A program made the position numbers and the translations under genes. From NCBI GenBank assembly GCA_946482635.1, contig CAMLSG010000147.1, positions 1 to 13,655 on the forward strand: 13,655 nucleotides of DNA. The letters run 5' to 3'. Source of the DNA: an uncultured Duganella sp. Lineage in GTDB: Bacteria; Pseudomonadota; Gammaproteobacteria; Burkholderiales; Burkholderiaceae. The notes under the pieces are model-generated. The model was not told the DNA's origin. It was given only the letters and a program-made list of their open reading frames with translations, and ran no database searches. Position 1 is the first letter of the stretch. Every line of letters begins with the position of its first letter. Positions 7,193 through 13,655 of this stretch are shown one piece after another.

Positions 7193-7946
7193 TGCTTTGA
7201 CACTTTCCGGCAAAATAGTTTTCCAAGAAGTCGGTCAGATGGCGCGCTGCCATCACATCGCTGGCGCCTTCCCTGAAGCGCGCTACCGACAGGTCGTCCT
7301 GCACGTCAATCTGGATCAGGAAGCGGCGCGAAGGCACCCGCCACCACTTCTCGCCCTTGTGCAGCGTGGGCGGATCGCACTGGAGCAGCACCGGCGTGAT
7401 GTCGCGCACGCCGCGCACTGCAATATTGGCGGCGCCGCGCTTCATGCTGATCACGCCATCCTTCGGGGTGCGCGTCCCTTCCGGGAAGATGATCAGGTTG
7501 TTGCCGCGCTCCAGCGAAGCGATGCAGTCGCCGATCAGCTCTGCACCGCCTTCATTATTGATGTAGCCCGCGCCCCGTACCGGACCGCGCGTGAAAGGGT
7601 TGTTCCAGAGGGCGCCCTTGACGATGCAGTCGGCATTCTTCACAAAGGCCATCAGGAACACCGTATCGAGCAGTGTCGGGTGGTTGGCGAGGATCAGCAT
7701 GCCGCGCCGTTCCAGCTTCTCCAGCCCCCGCACTTCGTAACGCAGCACGCCAATCACGCGCATCATGTCGATATAGACGCGGAACGCGCCGCGAATCACG
7801 GTGCGCGCCGCATTGATGCGCCGCTGGCGGTTCCGGATCAGCAGGTTCATGGGCGGGAACACGAGCACCCCCAGTGTGATCCCGCCGGCGCCGAACACCG
7901 CGAAGCTCAGGCCAGTGACAAAGATGCGCCAGTATCGGTCAAGCAT
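7185..7946 (-). CDS. PlsC-type 1-acyl-glycerol-3-phosphate-like acyltransferase
   Basis: A 253-residue acyltransferase of the PlsC/LPLAT superfamily. One hydrophobic N-terminal segment at about 8-31 anchors it to the membrane. Catalytic motif I is NHPTLLD (H89, D94; HX4D), and motif III is IIFPEGTR (154-159), the acceptor phosphate-binding signature. Together with the LpxL-type enzyme downstream, the cluster has two unrelated acyltransferase folds, suggesting more than one acylation step when the polyene is attached to its lipid. The start at 7946 is in an 8-nt overlap (ATGCTTGA) with the ketosynthase-like gene and has CTGGAG 5 nt upstream inside that gene; the longer open frame to 8063 is rejected for this reason. 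Confidence 0.9.
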   Translation of the reverse strand: MLDRYWRIFVTGLSFAVFGAGGITLGVLVFPPMNLLIRNRQRRINAARTVIRGAFRVYIDMMRVIGVLRYEVRGLEKLERRGMLILANHPTLLDTVFLMAFVKNADCIVKGALWNNPFTRGPVRGAGYINNEGGAELIGDCIASLERGNNLIIFPEGTRTPKDGVISMKRGAANIAVRGVRDITPVLLQCDPPTLHKGEKWWRVPSRRFLIQIDVQDDLSVARFREGASDVMAARHLTDFLENYFAGKCQSNA

Positions 7947-8670
7947 CGCGGCTCCAGGTCCAGCGCATGCGGCCGTCGCAGCGCTCCAGGCGTTGCGCGC
8001 CGCCGGCATGGAAGGCCGCAACCTCGAGGCTGCCCGGCATGACGGGGGCCGGGGCATTCGCACACGGCTCCCATTCCAGCCGGATCGCGTCGCCAGCAGC
8101 GGGCGCCATCAGCCACGCCCAGGCGTGCGGCTGCTCTTCGTATTCTTCGTAAGGGGCAAACAGTTCCGGCAGCGGGGCATCGCAGGCCACCAGCAATACC
8201 TGCGGCGCTCCGTCGGCCAGCAGGCCGCAGGCTTCGATCACCGCATGCTCGACCGATGCATTGCCGGCAGCCAGCGCAGTGTAGTTGGCGCGCTCGCCGC
8301 GCGCGATGCTGAACAGGCCGGGAACGGCATTATGCACCGCCATGCCGAACGCCATCGGCGACAGCAGCTCGCCGCGCGCCAGGTCCGACAGAAGTTCGAC
8401 AGCGCGCACGACGTCGCCATGGCGCGAACAGTATACGGTGGGAATATCGCTGCGGCCATCCAGGCATTGATACGCCACTTCAAGCGCCATCTTGCCCACC
8501 AAACCCGCACGGCGGCGCAGCATGGGCGGCATTGCCTTGACCCCTGGTTCTTCTCCCGTACGCAACACGAACGGCGCTTGCGCCCAGGCCTGCCATGCTT
8601 CAGGCGTGGCGACGCCTGGCGCCCATGCGGAATGCCTGAGGATGGAGAAACTGATGCCCTGGGTGCGCAC
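7939..8670 (-). CDS. Ketosynthase-like chain-length-factor protein (beta-ketoacyl synthase N-terminal-like)
   Basis: A 243-residue protein that resembles only part of a ketosynthase. It has the KS-type P-M-A-F-G-M-A-V-H-N-A-V-P-G stretch at 105-118, but where active ketosynthases carry the nucleophilic Cys (A-C-S/A-S) it has AAGNAS at 134-139, and the C-terminal half with the two catalytic His residues is absent. This fits the short beta-ketoacyl synthase chain-length-factor family that pairs with the active KS in aryl polyene systems (ApeC-like in the KS/CLF complex; assignment from memory). The GTG at 8670-8668 is chosen because homology-like sequence starts at ISFSILRHSAWAPG a few residues later and a TATAAT box at 8713-8708 lies 5' of it; the ATG at 8763 would put the promoter inside the gene. 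No strong Shine-Dalgarno is visible. It is the first gene of the operon. Confidence 0.82.
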   Translation of the reverse strand: MRTQGISFSILRHSAWAPGVATPEAWQAWAQAPFVLRTGEEPGVKAMPPMLRRRAGLVGKMALEVAYQCLDGRSDIPTVYCSRHGDVVRAVELLSDLARGELLSPMAFGMAVHNAVPGLFSIARGERANYTALAAGNASVEHAVIEACGLLADGAPQVLLVACDAPLPELFAPYEEYEEQPHAWAWLMAPAAGDAIRLEWEPCANAPAPVMPGSLEVAAFHAGGAQRLERCDGRMRWTWSRDA

Positions 8671-8860
8671 TTTGCTGAACTGTCGGAATACTTTGGGGGA
8701 GCCGGCGATTATAAACGAACAGCCAAGCCAAACGATAGAAAAGATGTCCTGAGAGCAACACAATTCACCCGTTTCCCGATGAAAACCACGCTTCGTATTC
8801 TCTAATTGACATCATTGCTCGTGATAAACTCCGCCCGAGGTATTTTCAGGAAAGATTTGA
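8671..8860. promoter_or_regulatory. Divergent intergenic region between the aryl polyene operon and the FtsK-type gene
   Basis: About 190 nt without coding support; it is more AT-rich than its flanks. It must hold the promoters for both directions. For the plus strand there is a perfect TTGACA at 8806-8811, but the only -10-like element (TAAACT, 8825-8830) is 13 nt away, too close for a standard sigma-70 promoter, so the exact plus-strand promoter is unresolved. The FtsK-type gene has an AGGAAAG ribosome binding site at 8848-8854, 6 nt before its ATG. A short direct repeat (GCCAA, GCCAA) lies near 8722-8731. No terminator hairpin or riboswitch-like structure was seen. Confidence 0.5.
8708..8737 (-). 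promoter_or_regulatory. Candidate promoter of the aryl polyene operon
   Basis: On the minus strand a perfect TATAAT lies at 8713-8708. The best -35 candidates are poor: TATCGT (8737-8732) with an 18-nt spacer, or TCGTTT with 16. Transcription would begin near 8701 and give a leader of about 30 nt before the GTG at 8670. A strong -10 with a weak -35 often points to an activator-dependent promoter, but no operator was recognised. Confidence 0.45.
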
Positions 8861-11377
8861 ATGGCAGTGATGTCGTGGTTTGGCTGGTCTGTGCTGTGGA
8901 CACTCCCCCTGGTCTGGCGCCTTGTGAAGGTGTTTGTGCTGAAGAGGACCTCCCTGCTTGGACAGGGCTTCATTCGCTTGGTTCTGGGCACCATGCTCAT
9001 GCTGCTGGCCAGTTCAATTGCTGCGGCAAGTGGCCGCGTCGTCGCCATTGCCATACTCACAACTGCCGGCATGGTGGCAATCCCCTGGCTGTTCGGCTAT
9101 CGCGCGCTGGCCTTCCTGGCCTGGTGCGGCCGCGCCACTGGCCTGCTGAAGCGCTCGTCCGAGCCGGAACGCCGTTCCGCACCACGGCCAGCCCCCACGC
9201 CCGCTGTCGCTGCGCCAGCAAGCCCTGCACGCAGCAGCGAACGATTCACTGAGAAGCGCCCGGCATGGGAAGCACCGCCGGATGCATCGCCCGCAAGGTT
9301 CTTCGGCGCCGATGCCGTGGAAAAAGCCCGCGCCCCCGCTGCGCGCCCGAGCGCCGAGTGGGCCGAAGTCGAAAGCCTGCGCCCAACCCCGGCAATGCTG
9401 GCCCGCGCCAAAGCCAGGGAAGAAGCCGAAACCCAGGCCAGGCAGGCGCAGACCGTCAGGATCGTCAAGCTGCCACTCGCCGCCGAGCCGGTGCGGAGCG
9501 TGCGCACCAGCGTCCAGCCGCCGCAAGCGCCGTCCATCCAGTCGTCAGTCGTGGAAGTTCAGGTCGTCCATGCGGCAGTCGAAGTGCACACCATAACAAC
9601 CTCGATCCCCGAACCGGCATGGATCAACGAAACGCCAGGCCTGCCGCCGCAACCGCTTGCGCTGGCAAATACGCCATTGGAAGTCGAATACACTCCGTTC
9701 ACGCAGGCTCCGGCCCCGGTCCCGGCGCCGGCGCCTGCCCCGGGCTGGCAGCCGCTAATGCCTGTTGCGCAGGCGGAGCCCATGCCCGTACCAATGGCAC
9801 CCATGGCCGTGGTTCCAGACGCACCAGCCGCACCAATGGCAGCCGCCACCCCGGCCCCGGCAATCACGACGGTCACGGTCTATCCGGAGCCTGAAGCCGA
9901 CATCGAACTGCCAGGCCTGGACTTGCTGGACGCCTTTACGGAAGCCAGGTTCGAGGTATCCAGCGACGAACTGGAAGAAACCGGCCGCCTGATCGAACAG
10001 CGCCTGAAGGAATTCAAGGTTCCGGTGACCGTACTCGGCGCATCCGCCGGCCCCGTGATCACCCGTTTCGAAATCGAACCGGCAGTTGGCGTGCGCGGCG
10101 CGCAAATCGTGGCGCTCGTGAAGGATCTGTCGCGCGCACTCGCCGTCACTTCGGTGCGCGTGGTCGAAACCATTCCGGGCAAGACCTGCATGGGCCTCGA
10201 GCTGCCGAACACCCGCCGCCACATGATCCAGCTGTCGGAAATCCTGGCCTCGGACGCCTATCGCGCCTCGCGCTCGCAACTGACGCTGGCGATGGGCAAG
10301 GATATTACCGGCGCGCCGGTGGTGACCGACCTGGCGCGTGCCCCGCACATGCTGGTTGCCGGCACTACCGGCTCCGGCAAGTCGGTGGCCATCAATGCCA
10401 TGATCGTGTCCCTGCTGTACAAGGCCACCCCGACCGACGTGCGCCTGATCATGATCGACCCGAAGATGCTGGAACTGTCGGTCTACGACGGCATTCCGCA
10501 CCTGCTGGCGCCCGTGGTCACCGACATGAAGCTGGCGGCCAATGCGCTGACCTGGTGCGTCGCCGAAATGGAAAAACGCTATCGCCTGATGTCCGCGCTC
10601 GGCGTGCGCAACCTGGCCGGCTTCAACCAGAAGATCCGCGACGGCAAGGCTGCGGAAAAATACATCACCAATCCGTTCTCGCTCACCCCGGACGCGCCGG
10701 AACCGCTATCGACGCTGCCGACCATTGTCGTGATCATCGACGAACTGGCCGACCTGATGATGGTGGCGGGGAAAAAGATCGAGGAACTGATCGCCCGCCT
10801 GGCGCAGAAGGCGCGCGCCGCCGGCATCCACCTGATCCTGGCCACGCAGCGCCCTTCGGTTGACGTGATCACGGGCCTGATCAAGGCCAACATCCCGACC
10901 CGCGTCGCCTTCCAGGTTTCATCCAAGATCGATTCGCGCACCGTGCTTGACCAGATGGGCGCCGAGACGCTGCTCGGCCACGGCGACATGCTGTTCCTGC
11001 CGCCCGGCAGCGGTTACCCGCAGCGCGTGCACGGCGCCTTCGTATCCGATGAAGAAGTCCACCGCGTGGTCGATTACCTGAAGCAGTTCGGCGAGCCGGA
11101 ATACGAAGAAGCGATCCTGGCCGGCACGCCAACCGAGGAACCGGCGGCCGACCTGCTGGGCGACGTCAGCGCAGGCGAGACCGACCCGCTGTACGACGAG
11201 GCGGTGGCGTTTGTCATCCGCACCCGCCGTGCGTCGATCTCGTCGATTCAGCGCCAATTGCGCATCGGCTACAACCGCGCTGCGCGCATGGTCGAGGATA
11301 TGGAGGCGGCAGGCATCCTGTCGTCCATGTCGACCAACGGCAGCCGCGAGATCCTGGTCCCTGTCTCAACGGACTAG
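8861..11377 (+). CDS. ftsK: FtsK/SpoIIIE-type DNA translocase with atypical N-terminus
   Basis: An 838-residue membrane-anchored, ATP-driven double-stranded DNA pump. Layout: residues 1-95 with about three hydrophobic segments (roughly 5-27, 38-58, 60-88), a long Ala/Pro/Glu-rich linker at about 95-340 including [12 protein letters not shown], then the alpha/beta motor from about 350. Walker A is GTTGSGKS (501-508, K507), Walker B is [13 protein letters not shown] (622-634, D627-E628), and the winged-helix gamma domain that reads KOPS DNA signals covers about 775-838 ([20 protein letters not shown]). All motor motifs are intact, so it should resolve chromosome dimers at the septum with XerCD, or act as a second translocase. 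Canonical FtsK has four N-terminal membrane helices; this shorter, different N-terminus suggests a paralogue or a diverged anchor. The start has AGGAAAG 6 nt upstream. It is transcribed away from the pigment cluster and is probably unrelated to it. Confidence 0.93.
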   Translation: MAVMSWFGWSVLWTLPLVWRLVKVFVLKRTSLLGQGFIRLVLGTMLMLLASSIAAASGRVVAIAILTTAGMVAIPWLFGYRALAFLAWCGRATGLLKRSSEPERRSAPRPAPTPAVAAPASPARSSERFTEKRPAWEAPPDASPARFFGADAVEKARAPAARPSAEWAEVESLRPTPAMLARAKAREEAETQARQAQTVRIVKLPLAAEPVRSVRTSVQPPQAPSIQSSVVEVQVVHAAVEVHTITTSIPEPAWINETPGLPPQPLALANTPLEVEYTPFTQAPAPVPAPAPAPGWQPLMPVAQAEPMPVPMAPMAVVPDAPAAPMAAATPAPAITTVTVYPEPEADIELPGLDLLDAFTEARFEVSSDELEETGRLIEQRLKEFKVPVTVLGASAGPVITRFEIEPAVGVRGAQIVALVKDLSRALAVTSVRVVETIPGKTCMGLELPNTRRHMIQLSEILASDAYRASRSQLTLAMGKDITGAPVVTDLARAPHMLVAGTTGSGKSVAINAMIVSLLYKATPTDVRLIMIDPKMLELSVYDGIPHLLAPVVTDMKLAANALTWCVAEMEKRYRLMSALGVRNLAGFNQKIRDGKAAEKYITNPFSLTPDAPEPLSTLPTIVVIIDELADLMMVAGKKIEELIARLAQKARAAGIHLILATQRPSVDVITGLIKANIPTRVAFQVSSKIDSRTVLDQMGAETLLGHGDMLFLPPGSGYPQRVHGAFVSDEEVHRVVDYLKQFGEPEYEEAILAGTPTEEPAADLLGDVSAGETDPLYDEAVAFVIRTRRASISSIQRQLRIGYNRAARMVEDMEAAGILSSMSTNGSREILVPVSTD

Positions 11378-11460
11378 CCACCCGGCCAACGGTGCGGCCC
11401 TTATGCATTGCAATTGCTAAGATTCAGGCATCGAGGCTTTGCAATACACAAGGAGGCCAT
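11378..11460 (+). promoter_or_regulatory. Short intergenic gap with strong ribosome binding site for the YCII-family gene
   Basis: 83 nt between the translocase stop and the next ATG. It ends in a perfect AGGAGG (11451-11456) 4 nt before the start. A GCAATTGC palindrome lies at 11410-11417. Promoter-like hexamers are too weak to call, and the only hairpin after the translocase (GGCC/GGCC arms near 11386-11399) has a short stem and no T-run, so no terminator is claimed. Confidence 0.5.
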
Positions 11461-11766
11461 ATGGAGCGATTCCTGCTCGTTTACCGGGGTGCGCCGGATG
11501 GAACGGCCGAGGCCCGCCAGCATGTCCCGCAGCGTTGGATGAGCTGGTACGACTCGCTGGGCGGGCGGCTGCTGGACCGTGGCAGCCTGACCCACGCCAG
11601 CGTCGACATCGACACGCGGCTGGCCGGCCCAAAATCGTCCAGCAGTTCTCTGGCCGGCTACTCAATCCTGGCAGCCACCGATTTCAACGAGGCCGTCACC
11701 CTGGCCGAACAATGCCCCATCTTTGACGAACACGGCTCGCTGGAGATCGCGCACCTGTCGAACTGA
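11461..11766 (+). CDS. YCII-family small protein (YciI-like, dimeric alpha/beta barrel)
   Basis: A 101-residue cytosolic protein beginning MERFLLVYRGAPDG, followed by a helix with WMSWYDSLGGRLLDRGS, a Ser-rich loop (KSSSSS), SLAGYSILAATDFNEAV, and ending AEQCPIFDEHGSLEIAHL. This order (first strand FLLVYRG, W-x-x-W/Y helix, GYSI strand, CP-x-x-x-x-G-S-x-E-I end) matches the YCII/DGPF-type fold often found near sigma factors or as stand-alone genes. A ferredoxin-like dimer is expected; catalytic function is unknown for most members. The start is decided by AGGAGG 4 nt before the ATG; the longer open frame reaching back to 11392 has no such site. It ends 5 nt before the convergent glycosidase stop. 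Confidence 0.8.
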   Translation: MERFLLVYRGAPDGTAEARQHVPQRWMSWYDSLGGRLLDRGSLTHASVDIDTRLAGPKSSSSSLAGYSILAATDFNEAVTLAEQCPIFDEHGSLEIAHLSN

Positions 11767-11771
11767 GGAAG

Positions 11772-13655
11772 TCAGCGGGCAATGCTGGCAACTTCCCCAT
11801 CGCTCAGGGCCGATCCGTAGATGCGCAGGTCATCCATCGAGCCCTTATAAGGCGCATCCCACCAGTTGACGCCAAGTGCAAACACGCCATTGTTGGTCGT
11901 GAACACGTTCGGGAAGTTCACGCCGCTGAAGCGTTTCGCCCCGTTGACGTAGACGTTCACCGCGCCGTTCTTGACGGTGAACGCAACATGCGACCATTGG
12001 CCGGCCGGGATATTCATGCCCAGGCCTGCGTCATACCAGGCCGTCCCCGACCACAGCATGCTCGCACCGCCAACGAAGTCATGTCCTTTCGGGAGGAAGC
12101 TGATCCACGAGTCGCCGTTGCGGGCGCCAAAGAACGTGGTCGAGAACGCGGTCAGCTGCGCTGGCTTGAGCCACATCGCCACCGTGTAGGTATTGCTGGC
12201 GATCAGTCCATCCGGCAGGCGCACACCGCTGGCGCCGTTGAACACCGCCGCGCTGCCCTTCATGCCCGCTTCATAAGCCATGCTGCCGCCGGCGAGGTCG
12301 ATCCTGCTGCCGACCACCGTGCCCGCCCCGAATGCACCGGTTGCATCCCCCAGGTTGCCGTCAAACGTGTAATGGGCAAGCATGCTGCCCAGCTTGCGCA
12401 CGGTGACGACGAAGGTCTTGACGGCCTTCACCGGTCCCTTGCTGATCGTGGCCGTCAGCGTAACGGTGACATCATTGGCGGGGCTGGTGACCTGCCCGGT
12501 ATTGCTCAGCACCGAAGGGTTCGACGAGGCCCAGGAAATGACCGCATCGCGCGCGCCACTGGTCGGCAACACGATATCGCCCGTCACCGCATTGGTATTG
12601 CCGAGACTAAGCTCGCCATAAACAGCTTGCACTACCTGCATGTCGCTGCGCTGCGGCAGGCGGCTGCCCATGATGGAAACGCCCTCGCGGGAAGTAGCGG
12701 TAAACGTCATCACATAGCTCTTCGACGTTTCATCCCATTGGTTCAGGAACACGCCCTTGAACGGCGGCGAGCCGGCCAGGTTGATCTCGGCCTGGTTGCT
12801 GCCCACCAGGGCCCAGGTGCCGGTCACCGCACCGCCGACCGTGCCGTCCGGCTTCAGCGTGACCAGCCGCGATTTCTTGATCGTGGACGAAATATCCTTG
12901 CCATGATTGACGAACATATAGTCGCCGTGAATGAAGCCGCGCGGTACCATCGCCAGCGTTTCATTGGTATTGCGGTATGGCGCCACCACCGGCCAGCCGT
13001 CCGCGTTCATGAACATCTGGTGGACGCGCACCTCATGCTGTTCGCCACGCTCCGGGAAGCGGCTATGGAAGATCAGGAAATGCTTGCGGGTCGCAGGGTC
13101 GTAATAGGCCGAGTTGTGGCCAGCCGATACATAGCCTGTACCGATCCCCGTCCCCGCTTCGCCGATTTTGCGCTCGAACAGGAAATTGCCCATGATTTTC
13201 ACGCCATACGGAGCAATCGAAGCGTCGTCGAACAGGGGTTTCGAAGGATCGGCCTTGACGTTCGCCATGTTCACGCCCTGGGCGTCGACATAGGGACCAT
13301 CCGGCGACGTGGAGCGCGCCACCCGCATATTGTAGCCGCCGGCGGCATCGAGCCCGCCAAAAGAAGTGAACAGGTAGTAGTACTGCGTGGCAGGGCTGTA
13401 CATCACGTAGGCGCCTTCGATCCGGCTGTGATTTCCGCCCATCAGGCGCTTGCCATAGCCCTGCCCCGGCAACGGCATGCCGGTAGCGGGGTTCATCTGC
13501 ATGATGAAAATGCCGCCGGAATAGGAACCGTACACCATCCACAACCGGCCGCCGCTATCGAAGAACACATTCGGATCGACGGTGTTCGGGTGTTTGAGCG
13601 CATCGTAAATCGTGCCGTCGTAGCTGGCCTGGCCCCACATGCCCGATTTCAGGAT
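11772..13655 (-). CDS. GH43 arabinanase-type glycosidase with GH43 C-terminal, Ig-like and LamG domains (N-terminus beyond window)
   Basis: 627 residues are visible and the frame is open at the right edge, so signal peptide, start and the catalytic-base Asp are outside. The visible catalytic part has DPNVFFDSGGRLWMVYGSYS (D27 of the fragment, the transition-state Asp of GH43), SRIEGAYVMYS (E80, general acid) and GHNS (H180, the metal-site His of endo-arabinanases). The GH43 C-terminal beta domain follows (VRVHQMFMNADGWPVVAPYR, about 210-228), then an Ig-like domain (about 345-424, VISWASSNPSVLSNTGQVTS), then a LamG/concanavalin-like domain of about 200 residues (AHYTFDGNLGD to MDDLRIYGSALSDGEV). 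It probably cleaves arabinan or a related plant polysaccharide outside the cell. Exact specificity cannot be given. It converges with the YCII gene with only 5 nt between stops. Confidence 0.9.
   Translation of the reverse strand: MLKSGMWGQASYDGTIYDALKHPNTVDPNVFFDSGGRLWMVYGSYSGGIFIMQMNPATGMPLPGQGYGKRLMGGNHSRIEGAYVMYSPATQYYYLFTSFGGLDAAGGYNMRVARSTSPDGPYVDAQGVNMANVKADPSKPLFDDASIAPYGVKIMGNFLFERKIGEAGTGIGTGYVSAGHNSAYYDPATRKHFLIFHSRFPERGEQHEVRVHQMFMNADGWPVVAPYRNTNETLAMVPRGFIHGDYMFVNHGKDISSTIKKSRLVTLKPDGTVGGAVTGTWALVGSNQAEINLAGSPPFKGVFLNQWDETSKSYVMTFTATSREGVSIMGSRLPQRSDMQVVQAVYGELSLGNTNAVTGDIVLPTSGARDAVISWASSNPSVLSNTGQVTSPANDVTVTLTATISKGPVKAVKTFVVTVRKLGSMLAHYTFDGNLGDATGAFGAGTVVGSRIDLAGGSMAYEAGMKGSAAVFNGASGVRLPDGLIASNTYTVAMWLKPAQLTAFSTTFFGARNGDSWISFLPKGHDFVGGASMLWSGTAWYDAGLGMNIPAGQWSHVAFTVKNGAVNVYVNGAKRFSGVNFPNVFTTNNGVFALGVNWWDAPYKGSMDDLRIYGSALSDGEVASIAR

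Noticed and set aside
8670..8763. Longer first gene of the pigment operon starting at ATG 8763
   Set aside because: The extra residues (MCCSQDIFSIVWLG...) are unlike the family, and the TATAAT box would lie inside the gene. GTG 8670 is preferred, though it lacks a clear Shine-Dalgarno.
8806..8830. Plus-strand sigma-70 promoter TTGACA/TAAACT
   Set aside because: The spacing is 13 nt instead of 16-18, so the pair cannot be called a promoter; a sigma-54 reading (GC in TTGCT) also fails on spacing to a GG element.
9700..9870. GC-rich Pro/Ala codon repeats in the translocase as a possible DNA repeat or recombination site
   Set aside because: They are explained by the low-complexity Pro/Ala linker normal for FtsK proteins; there is no regular nucleotide period.
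9755..10501. 248-codon open frame on the minus strand inside the translocase
   Set aside because: It is a shadow of the FtsK-type motor coding frame; no motif and no start signal were seen.
11386..11400. Terminator after the translocase gene
   Set aside because: The GGCC/GGCC arms make a 4-bp stem without a T-run, too weak to call.
11762..11774. Hairpin CTGA-loop-TCAG between the convergent stops
   Set aside because: A 4-bp stem in a 5-nt gap; too short to act as a bidirectional terminator by itself.

Overview
The window is high-GC DNA with tightly packed genes. It looks like a betaproteobacterium of the Burkholderiales, most likely Oxalobacteraceae (Massilia/Duganella/Janthinobacterium type). 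That placement is inferred from gene content and protein style, not from a marker gene.

Positions 1 to 8670, all on the minus strand, hold the leading part of an aryl polyene (APE)/xanthomonadin-type pigment-lipid cluster. In transcription order (right to left) it encodes: a Cys-less ketosynthase-like chain-length-factor protein, a PlsC-type acyltransferase, two acyl carrier proteins, a small COG4648-type membrane protein, an AMP-ligase fused to an ApeI-like dehydratase domain, a family 2 glycosyltransferase, an LpxL/HtrB-type acyltransferase, a MIO-type aromatic amino acid ammonia-lyase, a hot-dog thioesterase, a LolA-like periplasmic carrier, and the first 42 residues of an MMPL-family exporter cut by the window edge. 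The condensing ketosynthases, ketoreductase and stand-alone dehydratase expected for this pathway are not visible and probably lie past the left edge. Nearly every junction overlaps (4, 8 or 14 nt), so this reads as one translationally coupled operon. A TATAAT box at 8713-8708 sits just upstream of the first gene.

Proposed logic (inference from family knowledge): the lyase makes an aryl-acrylate head group; the ligase domain loads it onto an ACP; the ketosynthase/CLF pair and dehydratases extend it into a conjugated polyene; the acyltransferases and glycosyltransferase build a lipid anchor; and the LolA-like and MMPL proteins move the product to the outer membrane.

Positions 8671 to 8860 are a divergent intergenic region. 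Then, on the plus strand, comes an FtsK/SpoIIIE-type DNA translocase (8861-11377) with an intact motor and gamma domain but an atypical three-hydrophobic-segment N-terminus, followed by a small YCII-family protein (11461-11766). The right end (11772-13655, minus strand) is a secreted-type multidomain GH43 glycosidase of the arabinanase kind (catalytic domain, C-terminal beta domain, Ig-like domain, LamG domain) whose N-terminus lies beyond the window. No RNA genes, insertion sequences, CRISPR arrays or integrase/att signals were seen.
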